DNA of 64,000 nt. It comes from Alphaproteobacteria bacterium SO-S41 (lineage in GTDB: Bacteria; Pseudomonadota; Alphaproteobacteria; Micropepsales; Micropepsaceae). Of this stretch, positions 26,756 through 36,820 are shown in pieces (the stretch's first letter is position 1; the number at the start of each line of letters is the position of its first letter). The position numbers and the translations under genes were made by a program. The notes under the pieces were generated by a model that worked only from the letters and a program-made list of their open reading frames with translations, searched no databases and was not told the DNA's origin. The stretch lies in the NCBI GenBank assembly GCA_019670725.1, contig AP024629.1, forward strand, positions 310,001 through 374,000, in the 5' to 3' direction.

Positions 26756-28353
26756 TGGCGGAAGTGGCGGACGCCGGTGAAGGCCATGGCGATGCCGGCC
26801 TCATCGGCGGCGGCGATGACCTCGTCGTCGCGGATCGAGCCGCCGGGCTGGATGACCGCCGTCGCGCCGGCCTTCACGCATTCCAGCAATCCGTCGGCGA
26901 AGGGGAAGAACGCATCCGACGCGGCGGCTGAGCCGATTGCCTTGGTCTGGGGCCAGCCTGCGACGGCGCGTGCGTCCTCGGCTTTCCAGGCCGCGATGCG
27001 CGAGGATTCGCGGCGGTTCATCTGGCCCGCGCCGATGCCGACCGTCGTGCCCTCCTTGGCGAAGACGATGGCGTTCGACTTCACATGCTTGGCGACCGTG
27101 AAGGCGAACAGCATGTCGGTCAGCTCGGCCGGTGTCGGTTGACGCTTGGTGACGATCTTCAAATCCGCCGCGGTGACGCGCTTGGCGTCGCGCTCCTGAA
27201 CGAGAAAACCGCCGGCGACCGTCTTGAAATTCATGCCGCGCGCCGCCGCATCCGGCACGCCGCCGGTCAGCAGCAGGCGCAGGTTCTTCTTCTTCGCGAT
27301 CACCGCCTGTGCCGCTTCGGTCGCATCAGGCGCGACGATCACTTCGGTGAAGATCTTCGCGATCTCTTCGGCGGTCGCTTCGTCCAGCGTGCCGTTCAGC
27401 GCGACGATGCCGCCAAAAGCACTGACGGTGTCGCAGAGATAGGCCTGCTCGTAGGCGGCCTTGAACGTCGCGCCGATCGCAACGCCGCAGGGATTGGCGT
27501 GCTTGATAATGGCAACGGCGGGTGTCGCGGGATCGAACTCGGCGACGAGTTCGAAGGCGGCGTCGGTGTCGTTGAGATTGTTGTAGCTGAGCTCCTTGCC
27601 CTGCACCTGGCGGGCGGTGGCGACGCCGAAGCGCTGGTCGCCGGTCGTGTAGAAGGCGGCGGACTGGTGCGGGTTCTCGCCGTAGCGCAGCGCCTGGCGG
27701 AGTTCGCCGGACAGCGTGATGCGCGCCGGGGTGGTTTCGGTCTCGCTCGCGTCGGCGCGCCACTTTTCGAACCACGATGAAATCGCGGCGTCATAGGCGG
27801 CGGTGCGGCCGAAGGCCTTGGCTGAGAGTTCGCGGCGCAGCGCACCGGTGACGCCGCCGGCGTCGTGCTGTTCCAGCACGCGCGCATAGTCGGCCGGGTC
27901 GGTGACGACGGCGACATAGGCGTGGTTCTTAGACGCGGCGCGGATCATTGCGGGGCCGCCAATGTCGATCTGCTCGACGATGGCATCGAAATCGTCGGTT
28001 GCGGCGACGGTCGCCTCGAACGGGTAGAGATTGGAGACGAGGAGATCGATGCCCTCGATGCCGTGTTCGCGCATCGCCTTGGCGTGCTCGGCATTTTCGC
28101 GGATGGCGAGGAGGCCGCCATGGACTTTCGGGTGCAGCGTCTTCACGCGGCCGTCCATCATTTCCGGAAAGCCCGTGACATCGGCGACGTCGAGCACGGT
28201 GAGGCCCGCCTCGCGCAGCGTCTTCGCCGAGCCGCCGGTCGAGACCAGCGTGACGCCCCGTTCGGCCAGCGCCCTGCCGAGCTCGGCCAGACCCGTCTTG
28301 TCATAGACGGAAAGCAGCGCCCGGCGGATCGGGCGGCGCGTTTGGTCGGTCAT
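26752..28353 (-). CDS. purH: Bifunctional AICAR formyltransferase / IMP cyclohydrolase
   Basis: The 533-residue enzyme does the last two steps of IMP synthesis. The N-terminal cyclohydrolase domain (about 1-200) has [24 protein letters not shown] and [14 protein letters not shown]. The C-terminal formyltransferase domain has [13 protein letters not shown] and IKHANPCG, with catalytic Lys and His. Length and both motifs are complete. ATG 28353 is well placed. It is last in a minus-strand run that begins at htpX, 51 bp after the heparinase-like gene, a gene order often seen in alphaproteobacteria. Confidence 0.96.
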   Translation of the reverse strand: MTDQTRRPIRRALLSVYDKTGLAELGRALAERGVTLVSTGGSAKTLREAGLTVLDVADVTGFPEMMDGRVKTLHPKVHGGLLAIRENAEHAKAMREHGIEGIDLLVSNLYPFEATVAATDDFDAIVEQIDIGGPAMIRAASKNHAYVAVVTDPADYARVLEQHDAGGVTGALRRELSAKAFGRTAAYDAAISSWFEKWRADASETETTPARITLSGELRQALRYGENPHQSAAFYTTGDQRFGVATARQVQGKELSYNNLNDTDAAFELVAEFDPATPAVAIIKHANPCGVAIGATFKAAYEQAYLCDTVSAFGGIVALNGTLDEATAEEIAKIFTEVIVAPDATEAAQAVIAKKKNLRLLLTGGVPDAAARGMNFKTVAGGFLVQERDAKRVTAADLKIVTKRQPTPAELTDMLFAFTVAKHVKSNAIVFAKEGTTVGIGAGQMNRRESSRIAAWKAEDARAVAGWPQTKAIGSAAASDAFFPFADGLLECVKAGATAVIQPGGSIRDDEVIAAADEAGIAMAFTGVRHFRH

Positions 28354-28404
28354 GGGAGTCCTCGGATCTGGCGGATGCGCGGGCTGGTAGCACGCGAGTC
28401 GGCG

Positions 28405-30204
28405 TCAGACCAAGCGGCGCCGCGGTCGCCGGTCGGCGATGTCGATGCGCAAGGCCCAGCGCATGGTCCAGGCCGCCCCGCCCGCCGCGGCGCGCAGCAC
28501 GATGGCCTGGGTCCGCCGCACGGTTTCGCCACCCATATAGAGGGCGGGCTCCAGCGTCAGCCGCTCCTCGGCCCCGCCGAGCGCCGCGCGGAAGCGCCAG
28601 GGCTCGCCCTGGGGCGGGGCGATCTGCACGCTGTCGCCGCTCTGGGTCAGGCTGGCACGGCAGTCGGGGTGGAGCGGAAACCGGATCGCGACATCCAGCC
28701 GGCCGCGCGGCGTGGCACGGGTCAAAGTGTCCTCGCCGCGGAGATCCGTCCCGTCGGCGCTGAGGAAGAGGCGGCGACGGTGCACGGCGCCGAAATGCGC
28801 GCCGTAGAGATCGTGGCTGGCATCGGCCCAGAAACCCGCTTCTCCGCCATCCAGCGTCCCCTCGGTCGCGCCGCCATAGAGGCGTTCGCCGAGCCGCCGG
28901 GCAGCGGCGCCGTCGAGCAGGTCGCCGGCGTCGCGCTCGCCGATCTGCAGCGCGGCATGAGCGGCGGTGCGGCGCGCGGCATTGACCCATTCGGGGCCGC
29001 GCCGCCCGGCGACGCCGCCATTGACGATGATGCGCTGCGCCTCATGCGAGAGCTCGAAGGCGAGCGGCGCACAATGGCTCGTCGCCGCGAAGGGGCCGGG
29101 TGGCGGCCCGCCGCAGTCGAAGACGACAGCGGTGTCGTGCGCCGCGAGCCTTGCATAGCCCCATTCCGGCGCGAGGCCCGATCCGGCCGGCGGCATGCCT
29201 GCCAGCAGATCGGCGAGCAACGCCGGATCGCCTTCTGAGGCGCCGTTGAAACAGGCGAGCCGCCCGTCGCCATGGCGCAGCAGTGAAAGCCGGTTGCGCA
29301 TCGCCTCGACTGTCGCCAGCAGGATGGGTGACAGCGGGCGGTGCGCATCCGACAAGACGCGCTGGGCGCGCAGCAGCGCGGCGAGACCGTCCATCTGATC
29401 GACGGGCGCGCGCGTGACGATGCCGCCATCGGCGAGGACCGCACCTTCGATCGCCAGCCGCAGCGCGTCCGCGGCGCGCAGGGCCCGCGCTCCGCTTTCG
29501 GGGAAGGCGGTGTCCATGACGGCGAGCGCGGCGGCGGCAGCGAGGCGTGTCGGACCCGGCGGCGTCTCATCGACGGTGCGCGCGAGGTGCCGGGTCTGTT
29601 CGGCCATCGTCTTCAGCAGGCGCGAGCGGAAAATCAGGTCGTGATTGCTCGTCAGGAATCTGAAATGCGCCGCCCAGGCGACGAGCCGCGGCCCCAGCAC
29701 GGCGGGCGCCCAGACCCCGGCGCGGAAGCGTTCGAAGCGGTCGATCCAGTCCTCGACGAGGGCCTGCGCGACGAAACGCGCGGTCTTGCCGCCGGCCCGT
29801 TCCAGATGCGCCAGCCAGGCGAAGCGGTGGAGCTCGTCCTGCAGCGGCGCGGGCGCGACGGCATCGAAGGGCGAGACACCCTGCACGTCGATGATCCCGG
29901 CCTTCAGGCTGAAGCGCCCGCGGAGAATGTCCTGGGCCCCTTCCAGCGTCGCTTCGGTGAGCGCGTCGGGCACCACCGTAAGGCCGGCGGGCAGCGGGCC
30001 GCGCAAGGCCAGCCGCCAGGCGGCGCTGCGATGCAGAGCACTGCGCGCCTTGGCCTTGGTTTCCTCCAGCGCATGACGGGCGAGCGCCGCCGCGAGGCCG
30101 GGATAGGGCGCGCGTCTCGCGAGCGGCGCGCGCGCGGGTGCGTCGGCGGCCCTCTCGGAGCCGCCGGCGGGGTCAGCCGCGGAGGCTGGCGATATTGCTG
30201 GCAT
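28405..30204 (-). CDS. Heparinase II/III family protein
   Basis: The protein of about 599 residues has the alpha-helical toroid plus beta-sandwich layout of the heparinase II/III-like family, common between rpe and purH in alphaproteobacteria. Supporting segments are [29 protein letters not shown] and [15 protein letters not shown]. The usual export signal is missing, so its location and polysaccharide substrate are unclear. ATG 30204 overlaps the rpe 3' end by 32 bp; the true start is uncertain because the N-terminal 45 residues are low-complexity. Confidence 0.8.
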   Translation of the reverse strand: MPAISPASAADPAGGSERAADAPARAPLARRAPYPGLAAALARHALEETKAKARSALHRSAAWRLALRGPLPAGLTVVPDALTEATLEGAQDILRGRFSLKAGIIDVQGVSPFDAVAPAPLQDELHRFAWLAHLERAGGKTARFVAQALVEDWIDRFERFRAGVWAPAVLGPRLVAWAAHFRFLTSNHDLIFRSRLLKTMAEQTRHLARTVDETPPGPTRLAAAAALAVMDTAFPESGARALRAADALRLAIEGAVLADGGIVTRAPVDQMDGLAALLRAQRVLSDAHRPLSPILLATVEAMRNRLSLLRHGDGRLACFNGASEGDPALLADLLAGMPPAGSGLAPEWGYARLAAHDTAVVFDCGGPPPGPFAATSHCAPLAFELSHEAQRIIVNGGVAGRRGPEWVNAARRTAAHAALQIGERDAGDLLDGAAARRLGERLYGGATEGTLDGGEAGFWADASHDLYGAHFGAVHRRRLFLSADGTDLRGEDTLTRATPRGRLDVAIRFPLHPDCRASLTQSGDSVQIAPPQGEPWRFRAALGGAEERLTLEPALYMGGETVRRTQAIVLRAAAGGAAWTMRWALRIDIADRRPRRRLV

Positions 30205-30832
30205 AGGCGGCAGGCCCGCCCTTGAAGACGGCCGAGCCCGCGACCAGCACGGTCGCACCGGCGGCGATGCATTGCTTCGAGGTCTCGGCGTTCACGCCGC
30301 CATCGACCTCCAGTTCGATGGCGCGGCCGCTGCGCGCGATCATGCCGGCGATCACCTCGATCTTCTTCAACTGGCTGGCGATGAAGCTCTGGCCGCCAAA
30401 GCCGGGATTGACGCTCATGACGAGGATGAGGTCGGCGAGGTCGATGAGATTGTCGAGCACCTCGGCCGGCGTGCCGGGGTTGAGCACGACGCCCGCGCGT
30501 TTGCCCAGGCTCTTGATGAGCTGCAGCGTGCGATGGGTATGCGCGCCGGCTTCGGGATGCACGGTGATGATGTCGGCGCCGGCTTCCGCGAACGCGGCGA
30601 TATAGGGATCGACCGGCGAGATCATCAGGTGGACGTCGAAGGGCAGTTTGGTGTGGGGTCGCAGCGCCGCCACGACCATCGGGCCGATCGTAAGGTTGGG
30701 CACGAAATGCCCATCCATCACGTCGATATGGACATAGTCCGCGCCCGCGGCATCGATCGCGCGGACCTCTTCACCCAGGCGGGCAAAGTCGGCCGAGAGA
30801 ATGGAGGGCGCGATTTTCGGCGAAGCAGGCAT
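30173..30832 (-). CDS. rpe: Ribulose-phosphate 3-epimerase
   Basis: The 219-residue TIM-barrel enzyme interconverts ribulose 5-phosphate and xylulose 5-phosphate. Motifs are [31 protein letters not shown] (metal ligands His and Asp), [15 protein letters not shown] and VDGGVN. Length is standard. ATG 30832 matches family N-termini ([12 protein letters not shown]). It lies between the lipoprotein gene's terminator and the heparinase-like gene, with which it overlaps. Confidence 0.96.
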   Translation of the reverse strand: MPASPKIAPSILSADFARLGEEVRAIDAAGADYVHIDVMDGHFVPNLTIGPMVVAALRPHTKLPFDVHLMISPVDPYIAAFAEAGADIITVHPEAGAHTHRTLQLIKSLGKRAGVVLNPGTPAEVLDNLIDLADLILVMSVNPGFGGQSFIASQLKKIEVIAGMIARSGRAIELEVDGGVNAETSKQCIAAGATVLVAGSAVFKGGPAAYASNIASLRG

Positions 30833-30879
30833 GTGACAGGCGTAACACGCAGGTCAGCCGCCCGCAAAAACGAAACGCC

Positions 30880-30914
30880 AAAAGAAAACGGCCGAAGGAT
30901 CGCTCCTTCGGCCG
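30880..30914 (-). terminator. Intrinsic terminator of the glycine-zipper lipoprotein gene
   Basis: A perfect 11-bp stem (30889-30899 with 30904-30914), loop of 4 nt, is followed on the minus strand by TTTTCTTTT (30880-30888). It lies directly after the gene ending at 30936 and separates it from rpe. Confidence 0.85.
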
Positions 30915-30935
30915 CCTGCTTAACTGGCGCCGGGA

Positions 30936-31406
30936 TCAGCGGGCGCGGGTGACGGTCGCCGAGCCGTCATTGTTGTAGATCAGCTGGCAGCGCGCGCCGA
31001 CCGGAACCATGCCGTCGGCCCCCTGCGTCACCGACTTGGTGCCGCCGCGGTCGAGACGCACGGTGTAGCGGATGCCCTTCTGGCTGGTCAGGCCTTCTTC
31101 GGCCGCATCGCCGATCAAGCCGCCGACCACTGCGCCGGCCACGCCCGCGACGACGTGTTCCGTCGTGCCGCCGCCGATCTGCGAGGCCGCCGCACCACCG
31201 GCCACCGCGCCGGCCGCCGCGCCGACGCCGGTGCGGGTACCTTCGATGTTGACGCCGACCGCATCGACCACGACGCAGTATTCAACCGCGGCGGCGCCGC
31301 GCGTCGAGTCGCGCGAGACCGTATTGCCGCCGCCGATCTGGCTGGACGCGCAGGCGCTGAGCGCCGCTGCGGCTGCCGTGACCAGCACCAATGACCTGAT
31401 TTTCAT
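30936..31406 (-). CDS. Glycine-zipper outer-membrane lipoprotein (17 kDa antigen/SlyB-like)
   Basis: The 156-residue product has a lipobox LSAC, then a glycine-zipper two-helix region (GVGAAAGAVAGGAAASQIGGG and AGVAGAVVGGLIGDAAE) typical of the 17 kDa surface antigen/SlyB group, and a C-terminal beta part ending IYNNDGSATVTRAR. These lipoproteins sit in the outer membrane and support envelope integrity. ATG 31406 gives the signal peptide directly. It ends at a strong intrinsic terminator and is preceded by a 53-bp gap to rsmB, so it may have its own promoter. Confidence 0.87.
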   Translation of the reverse strand: MKIRSLVLVTAAAAALSACASSQIGGGNTVSRDSTRGAAAVEYCVVVDAVGVNIEGTRTGVGAAAGAVAGGAAASQIGGGTTEHVVAGVAGAVVGGLIGDAAEEGLTSQKGIRYTVRLDRGGTKSVTQGADGMVPVGARCQLIYNNDGSATVTRAR

Positions 31407-31459
31407 ATCGTGTTTCCTTGTTTGACCCCTGTCGCAGTCACTCTCTGCGGGCGCGCAAA

Positions 31460-32824
31460 TTAACCCCCGCTGAACGGGCCGTCCATGGCGGGCCCCCGGC
31501 TGAGGGCTGCGACGAAAAAGCCGTCGAGACCCCCGGCGTCGGCCAGCATCGAGGGCAGAATCCGCAAGTAGGGGCCTTTCGTGGCCGTCTCGGGCAGGCC
31601 ATAGGGCGCGGCTGCGATGGGCAGCGGTACGGCATCGGGCTGGCGGGTCCGGAAGGCGTCGAGCTGGGTTTCGCCCTCTTCGGGTTCCAGTGAGCAGACC
31701 GCGAAGACCAGCACGCCGCCGGGTTTCACCATGGTCCAGGCAGCATCCAGCAAGGCGGCTGAAATGGCGGCGTTGCGGGTGACCGCCTCGACGTCGCGGA
31801 TCCAGGGCAGTTCGGGATGCCGCCGGATCGTACCGGTGGCGCTGCAGGGGGCATCCAGCAGCACGGCGTCGGCGGGGGCATCCGGCCGCCAGGTCCGGGC
31901 ATCCGCCGTCACGATCGCGGCATCGAGGTCGAGCCGGGCGAGATTGGCGCCGAGGCGCTTCAGGCGGGGGGCGGAGGAATCGACCGCCGTGACGCGCGCG
32001 CCGGCGGCGGCGAGCTGCAGTGTCTTGCCGCCGGGCGCGGCGCAGAGATCGATGATCGTGTGGCCGGCCCCGCCGCCGAGAGCATCCAGCAGCACCCGCG
32101 CGGGGATGGCGGCGGCGGCATCCTGCACCCACCACGCGCCTTCGGCGAAGCCGGGCAGGGTTTCGACCGGCGCACTTTCGGCAAGGCGCAGCGAGGCCGC
32201 GCCGAGCACTGTGGCGTTGAGCGCGGTCTGCCACTGCGCGGTATCCGCGCGCTCGCGCAAAGTGAGGTCAAGCGGCGCGGGGGCGCCATGGGCGGCGGCA
32301 ATGCCGTGGGCGGCCGTCTCGCCATAGGCCGCGGCCCAGCGGGACCAGAGCCACTCCGGCGTATCCCAGCTCGGCGCATCGATCGCGGCATAGGTGATGC
32401 GGCCGTTTTCGGCGATGCGGCGCAGCACGGCGTTGATGAGGCTCTTGAACGGCTTCGCCCCGCGCGTCGCGACGGCAAGGCGCACCGCGCCGTCGACGGC
32501 CGCATGGGCTTTGCCGTCGAGGATCATCAGTTCGGCTGCAGCGCAGAGCAGAACGCGCGCGGCGGAAATGCCGTGTTCGGGCAGCGGGCGCGGGATGAAA
32601 TGGCGCAGCATTTCCTCCAACGAGCCCTTGTGGCGCAGGGCCGCGTAGGCAATCGCGCGGCCGAAGGCGGCATCGCGGCCCGGCATGCGCGCGGCGACGG
32701 TGGCGAGCGCCTGGCTCGCTTCGTCCAGCGTCACGCGCTGATCGAGCACGCGGGTAACGAGCGAGAACGCAAAACGGCGGGCCGGAAGGCCCGCCGCTTC
32801 GTCTTCAAAGGCGGTTTCGGTCAA
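31460..32824 (-). CDS. rsmB: RsmB-family rRNA (cytosine-5) methyltransferase
   Basis: The 454-residue protein has an N-terminal NusB-like RNA-binding part and a C-terminal Rossmann methyltransferase with [11 protein letters not shown] (SAM binding), [11 protein letters not shown] (conserved Cys) and [12 protein letters not shown] (nucleophilic Cys). It probably makes m5C967 in 16S rRNA, although alphaproteobacteria carry paralogues. The start is TTG 32824 embedded in the htpX stop (TTGA), so it is translated by coupling to htpX. Confidence 0.88.
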   Translation of the reverse strand: MTETAFEDEAAGLPARRFAFSLVTRVLDQRVTLDEASQALATVAARMPGRDAAFGRAIAYAALRHKGSLEEMLRHFIPRPLPEHGISAARVLLCAAAELMILDGKAHAAVDGAVRLAVATRGAKPFKSLINAVLRRIAENGRITYAAIDAPSWDTPEWLWSRWAAAYGETAAHGIAAAHGAPAPLDLTLRERADTAQWQTALNATVLGAASLRLAESAPVETLPGFAEGAWWVQDAAAAIPARVLLDALGGGAGHTIIDLCAAPGGKTLQLAAAGARVTAVDSSAPRLKRLGANLARLDLDAAIVTADARTWRPDAPADAVLLDAPCSATGTIRRHPELPWIRDVEAVTRNAAISAALLDAAWTMVKPGGVLVFAVCSLEPEEGETQLDAFRTRQPDAVPLPIAAAPYGLPETATKGPYLRILPSMLADAGGLDGFFVAALSRGPAMDGPFSGG

Positions 32825-33747
32825 CCCCAGGGTCCGCGGCGGCGGCCGGCGGACGCGCCGGACAGCATAGGCTCGGCAGCGCGCGCGTTGGTCTGGACGA
32901 GGCCCATCGCATCGGCCATGGCGCGCAGGCGCAGCACCCGGTCCACCGTGCGCGGATGGGTCGAGAACAGGCCGTCGATCGAATGGGCATGCAGCGGGTT
33001 GATGATGAACATATGGGCCGTGGCAGGGTTGCGTTCGGCCGCGACATTATCGATCCGCGGGGCCGCGGTCGCGATCTTTTCGAGCGCGCTGGCCAGCCAG
33101 TCCGGGCGGCCGGAAATCTCCGCGCCGCCCTTGTCGGCCTCGAATTCGCGGCCCCGGCTGATGGCCATCTGCACCAGCATCGCCGCGATGGGCGCGAGGA
33201 TGACCATCGCGATGACGCCGATCATGCCGAGCGGGTTGTTACGGTTGTCGCTGGAGCCGAAAAAGAGCCCGAAATTGGCGAGCATGCCGATCGCACCCGC
33301 GAGCGTCGCGGTGACCGTCATGGTCAGCGTGTCGCGGTTGCGGATGTGGGCGAGTTCGTGCGCCATGACGCCCGCAACCTCTTCCTTGCTGAGGCGTTGG
33401 AGCAGGCCGGTGGTCGCCGCGACGGCGGCGTTGGACGGGTTGCGGCCGGTCGCGAAGGCGTTGGGCTGGGGATTTTCGATGAGGTAGACCTTGGGCATCG
33501 GCATGTTCGCGCGCTGCACCAGGCCCTCGACGATGCGGTAGAAATCGCCGCCGGTGGCGCGGTCCAGCGGCTTCGCGCCGTACATGCGCAGCACGATCTT
33601 GTCGGCATTCCAGTAGGCGAACAGATTGGTGACGGCGGCGATGCCCAGCGCGATCACCATGCCGGCGGGACCGCCGATCAGGAAACCGATGCCGCCGAAA
33701 AGCGCGGTCAGCGCCGCAATCAGCAGTCCGGTACGAACAGTATTCAT
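32821..33747 (-). CDS. htpX: Membrane metalloprotease HtpX
   Basis: The 308-residue M48 protease has two N-terminal membrane segments, the zinc motif [13 protein letters not shown], further membrane segments and a third-ligand region [16 protein letters not shown]. It degrades misfolded membrane proteins and is usually stress-induced. ATG 33747 fits family N-termini (MNTVRTGLL). It leads a run htpX-rsmB-lipoprotein-rpe-heparinase-purH on the minus strand. Confidence 0.95.
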   Translation of the reverse strand: MNTVRTGLLIAALTALFGGIGFLIGGPAGMVIALGIAAVTNLFAYWNADKIVLRMYGAKPLDRATGGDFYRIVEGLVQRANMPMPKVYLIENPQPNAFATGRNPSNAAVAATTGLLQRLSKEEVAGVMAHELAHIRNRDTLTMTVTATLAGAIGMLANFGLFFGSSDNRNNPLGMIGVIAMVILAPIAAMLVQMAISRGREFEADKGGAEISGRPDWLASALEKIATAAPRIDNVAAERNPATAHMFIINPLHAHSIDGLFSTHPRTVDRVLRLRAMADAMGLVQTNARAAEPMLSGASAGRRRGPWG

Positions 33748-33853
33748 AGCCTCCTCTGGGCCGCACGGGTGAGCGCCCTCTGGCGCGCTGCGCGGTGTGT
33801 ATTATGTAGGGAGGGCGAGGCGGCGTTCAATTCCGCTTTGCGAGTAGGGACTT

Positions 33854-34048
33854 ATGACCGAATCCGCTGAACCCCCGAAGAAAGTGCTAAGCGAGGCCGC
33901 CAAACGAGCGCTCGCCGAAGCTGCCGAGCGCCGCGCCAAGCACGACGCGGAAGCCAAGGCTTTGCCGCCCGAGATCGGCGGCCCCAAGGGGCTGGAGCCG
34001 ACCCGCTATGGCGACTGGGAACGCAAGGGCATCGCCCACGACTTCTAG
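33854..34048 (+). CDS. DUF1674 protein, succinate dehydrogenase assembly factor 4-like
   Basis: This 64-residue protein ends with the family signature PEIGGPKGLEPTRYGDWERKG and a C-terminal DF, preceded by a charged helical part. Mitochondrial Sdh8/SDHAF4 proteins share it and protect the flavinylated SdhA subunit. No sdh genes are in the window. It overlaps the convergent glutathione S-transferase gene by 4 bp. Confidence 0.9.
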   Translation: MTESAEPPKKVLSEAAKRALAEAAERRAKHDAEAKALPPEIGGPKGLEPTRYGDWERKGIAHDF

Positions 34049-34677
34049 TCCTTGGGGCCGTAGGCGTAGGGCCCGCCCTTTTCCAGCGCGCGGCGATAGG
34101 CGGGGCGAGCCTGCATCGCCTTCATGTGGCGGGCGAGTTCCGGGTAGTCCTTCAACACCCCGCGCCCACCGGCCGCTTCCGAGGTGAAGGACAACTGGAT
34201 GTCGGCGCCGGTCAGGCTGTCGCCGACGAAGAAGTCACGGCCCTTGATGGATGCTTCCATGTAGCTCAGGTGATTTTCGATCTCGCTGTCGATGCGGGGT
34301 GCGAGGGGTGCGCCACCTTCGCCGAGCAGGCCGACATAGAGCTTCAGCATCAGCGGCAGCATCGCCGAGCCTTCCGAGAAATGCAGCCAGTGGATGTAGT
34401 CGGTATAGGCCGGCGTGCCGCGCGGCGGGGCGAGACGGTCGGCGGCGTATTTCTCGATCAGCAGTTCCACGATCGCGCCGGATTCGGCGATCGTCTTGCC
34501 CTCGTCGGTGACGACCGGCGACTTGCCGAGCGGATGGACGGCTTTCAGCTCCGGCGGCGCATAGGGGACCGGTGAGCCGCGCTTGTAGTGCTTGATCTCG
34601 TAGGGGACGCCGATTTCCTCGAGCAGCCAGAGGATGCGCTGCGAGCGGCTGTCATTGAGGTGATGGACGATAATCAT
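34045..34677 (-). CDS. Glutathione S-transferase
   Basis: The 210-residue protein has a thioredoxin-like N-terminal domain (HHLNDSRSQRILWLLEE; HPLGKSPVV with cis-proline; IAESGAIVELL for the glutathione gamma-glutamyl group) and a helical C-terminal domain with GDSLTGADIQLS. It conjugates glutathione to electrophiles; class and substrate are uncertain. The ribosome-binding site GGGAGG lies in the 3' arm of a perfect 11-bp hairpin directly before the ATG. Confidence 0.88.
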   Translation of the reverse strand: MIIVHHLNDSRSQRILWLLEEIGVPYEIKHYKRGSPVPYAPPELKAVHPLGKSPVVTDEGKTIAESGAIVELLIEKYAADRLAPPRGTPAYTDYIHWLHFSEGSAMLPLMLKLYVGLLGEGGAPLAPRIDSEIENHLSYMEASIKGRDFFVGDSLTGADIQLSFTSEAAGGRGVLKDYPELARHMKAMQARPAYRRALEKGGPYAYGPKD

Positions 34678-34679
34678 GG

Positions 34680-34712
34680 GCAGCCTCCCGATTTTGCTGG
34701 CCGGGAGGCTGC
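34680..34712 (-). promoter_or_regulatory. Hairpin covering the GST ribosome-binding site
   Basis: On the minus strand GCAGCCTCCCG (34702-34712) and CGGGAGGCTGC (34680-34690) form a perfect 11-bp stem with an 11-nt loop. The second arm contains GGGAGG, placed 6 bases before the GST ATG at 34677. When folded the ribosome-binding site is hidden. It may also serve as the terminator of the upstream acyl-CoA dehydrogenase gene, though it lacks a T-run. Confidence 0.55.
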
Positions 34713-34741
34713 ACCTTGAGCGTTACGCTGGCAACGGCTGG

Positions 34742-35977
34742 CTAGATGATGTCGCCGCCGGCGGCCGAGGCGGTGGTGCCGTATTTCTCATAGGCCTTCA
34801 GCACGTTGCGGCCGGTGGTCCAGCGATGGACCTCGTCGGGGCCGTCGACCAGACGCTGCGAGCGGATATGGGTGTACCAACGCGCCAGCGGCGTATCCAT
34901 GGAATAGCCGAGCGCGCCGTGGAGCTGGATCGCGGTGTCGACGACCTTGTGCACCATGTTGGCGAGGAAGACCTTGGCGATGCCGTTCTCCTGGCGGAGA
35001 TCGAGACCCTTCTCGGCCTTGTAGGCGATGTGGATCAGCATCAGCCGTGCGATGTAGAGCTGGCTGGCGCAATCCGCGAGCATCCACTGCACGCCCTGGC
35101 GTTCCGAGAGCTTCTTGCCGAAGGTCGTGCGCGAGGTGACATGCCCGGCCGCGAGGTCGAGCGCGCGCTGCGCCATCGCCACGTTGTGCATGCCATGGCG
35201 GAGGCGGCCATAGGCGAGGCGATGCTGGCCCATGTTGAAGCCGTTGCCCTCGCCGCCCAGCAGATTGTCGGCGGGCACGACGAGGTTCTCGATCGCCACC
35301 TCGGAGTGACCGCCGCCGAGAATGTCGCTGAGCGGCCCATGGGCGGCCATGGTCTCGATGTCGCGCACGATGCGATAGCCGGGATTGGGCAGCTCGACGA
35401 TGAAGGTCGAGAACTGCTTGTGGCGCGGCGCGTCGGGGCTGGTCTTCGCCATCACCAGTGCGATGTCGGCGACGCTGGCGGCCGACGAGAACCACTTCTC
35501 GCCATTCAGTTCGTAGTTTTCGTTGCCGACCTTCACCGCGGTCGTCTGCATGCCCGTCGCGTCGGCGCCTGCGGCCTTTTCGGTCATCGAATAGCAGATG
35601 CGCTTTTCGCCGTTCAGCAGGGGCTTGAGGAATTTCTCCTTCTGGTAGTCCGTGCCGTAGGTCAGCAGCGTCATCATCGTGGCGTCGTCGGGCCCTTGCG
35701 TGTTCAGCGACAGGGCGCCGAGATAGCTTTCACCGAGTTCCATCTGGACGAGGGCGTTGGCGAGCGGGCCGAGGCCCATGCCGCCATGTTCCTTGGGGAT
35801 GAAGGGGCACCACAGGCCCTGCGCCCGCGCCTTGGCGCGCAGCTTCGCCAGCAGCGGCTTGTATTCGGCGCCGGCGATCAGCTCCTTCTCGGCGGGGATG
35901 CACTCGTCGTGCACCCACTGGCGCACCTTTTCCCGCACCGCTTTCGCATCGGCGGGAATCTCGAAATCGACGGCCAT
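34742..35977 (-). CDS. Acyl-CoA dehydrogenase
   Basis: The 411-residue FAD enzyme has family landmarks CYSMTEKAAGADATGMQT (FAD/substrate loop), LNGEKWFSSAASVADIALVMAK-like, GRLRHGMHNVAMAQRALDLA, TFGKKLSERQGVQWMLAD and a C-terminal QLHGALGYSMDTPLARWYTHIRSQRLVDGPDEVH region. It resembles the ACAD10/11-like group acting on medium or longer acyl-CoA. ATG 35977 (MAVDFEIP) follows GAGAGGAAA. It is followed by the GST gene. Confidence 0.92.
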   Translation of the reverse strand: MAVDFEIPADAKAVREKVRQWVHDECIPAEKELIAGAEYKPLLAKLRAKARAQGLWCPFIPKEHGGMGLGPLANALVQMELGESYLGALSLNTQGPDDATMMTLLTYGTDYQKEKFLKPLLNGEKRICYSMTEKAAGADATGMQTTAVKVGNENYELNGEKWFSSAASVADIALVMAKTSPDAPRHKQFSTFIVELPNPGYRIVRDIETMAAHGPLSDILGGGHSEVAIENLVVPADNLLGGEGNGFNMGQHRLAYGRLRHGMHNVAMAQRALDLAAGHVTSRTTFGKKLSERQGVQWMLADCASQLYIARLMLIHIAYKAEKGLDLRQENGIAKVFLANMVHKVVDTAIQLHGALGYSMDTPLARWYTHIRSQRLVDGPDEVHRWTTGRNVLKAYEKYGTTASAAGGDII

Positions 35978-36118
35978 GACGTTTCCTCTCTCTTTTTTTG
36001 ATGATCGAGTTTCCCCCAACGCCACGTCGTGCGCCAGATGCCGCAGGGGTCATGCTCACGCCTTGATCGCGCCGCGAAGAGAGGCCAGCCTGCCGCCCGG
36101 CAAGAAGGATGCGTCACC

Positions 36119-36820
36119 ATGGAAGATCTCGGCCCCGGCGCGCGCGGTATGCATGTGCGCCTCGCCCAGCGCCTGCTGAACCGGGCGCTGCGGCAGGCGC
36201 CCGGCTTCCACCGCCTGGTGGATGACGGCATTTACGGCCGTCGCACCGAGGCGGCGGTGCAGTTGCTGCAGGACCGCAGCCATGTCTCGTCGACCGAGCA
36301 CGGCTATGTCGGACCCAGCACGTGGCGGCTGATGGGCCTCACCGTCCAGATCGAACACACCGTCACGCTGGTGCCGCAGCATTATCTCAACGGCTGCTGG
36401 TCGGCCTCGGCCTCGATGGTGATGGGCGTCGAGATGAGCGTCAGCCCCGGCAGCGCCAATCTCATCCTGCCCGACAATCCCAACGACCCGGTCTGGGGCC
36501 AGCTCGGGGCGGACAATGCCAACATCATCGCCTTCGCCGAACATATCAACGGCCGCGCCGTCGTGGTGCCTGCGACGGTCGAGCGGATCGCCACCTATCT
36601 GCGCATCCGCCCGATCTGGATCGCCGGCCACTGGGCGCAGGGCGGCGGCCATGTCGTGGTGATCTCGGCCCTGTGGGGCGACGGCACCAATGAGGGCTCG
36701 GTCATCCGCATCCACGATCCCTGGCCGGTGAACGAAGGCAATATCTACGGCACGGTCTGGCCGGCCATGCGCTGCCCGACCGACCGCTTTCTGCCCTTCG
36801 CGCTGGGGGTCGGGATCTAG
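36119..36820 (+). CDS. Papain-like (AvrRpt2/C70-like) cysteine peptidase with N-terminal peptidoglycan-binding-like domain
   Basis: The 233-residue protein has a peptidoglycan-binding-1-like domain at about 1-75 (GARGMHVRLAQRLLN, DDGIYGRRTEAAVQLLQ, GPSTWRLMG) and a papain-like domain after residue 80. Candidate triad residues are Cys93 in LNGCWSAS, His178 in GGGHVVVI and Asp200 in IHDPWP. No signal peptide or lipobox is visible, so export by an unusual route, a cytoplasmic role or an effector role are all possible. ATG 36119 follows AAGAAGGA. Only 4 bp overlap the convergent DUF3445 gene. Confidence 0.72.
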   Translation: MEDLGPGARGMHVRLAQRLLNRALRQAPGFHRLVDDGIYGRRTEAAVQLLQDRSHVSSTEHGYVGPSTWRLMGLTVQIEHTVTLVPQHYLNGCWSASASMVMGVEMSVSPGSANLILPDNPNDPVWGQLGADNANIIAFAEHINGRAVVVPATVERIATYLRIRPIWIAGHWAQGGGHVVVISALWGDGTNEGSVIRIHDPWPVNEGNIYGTVWPAMRCPTDRFLPFALGVGI

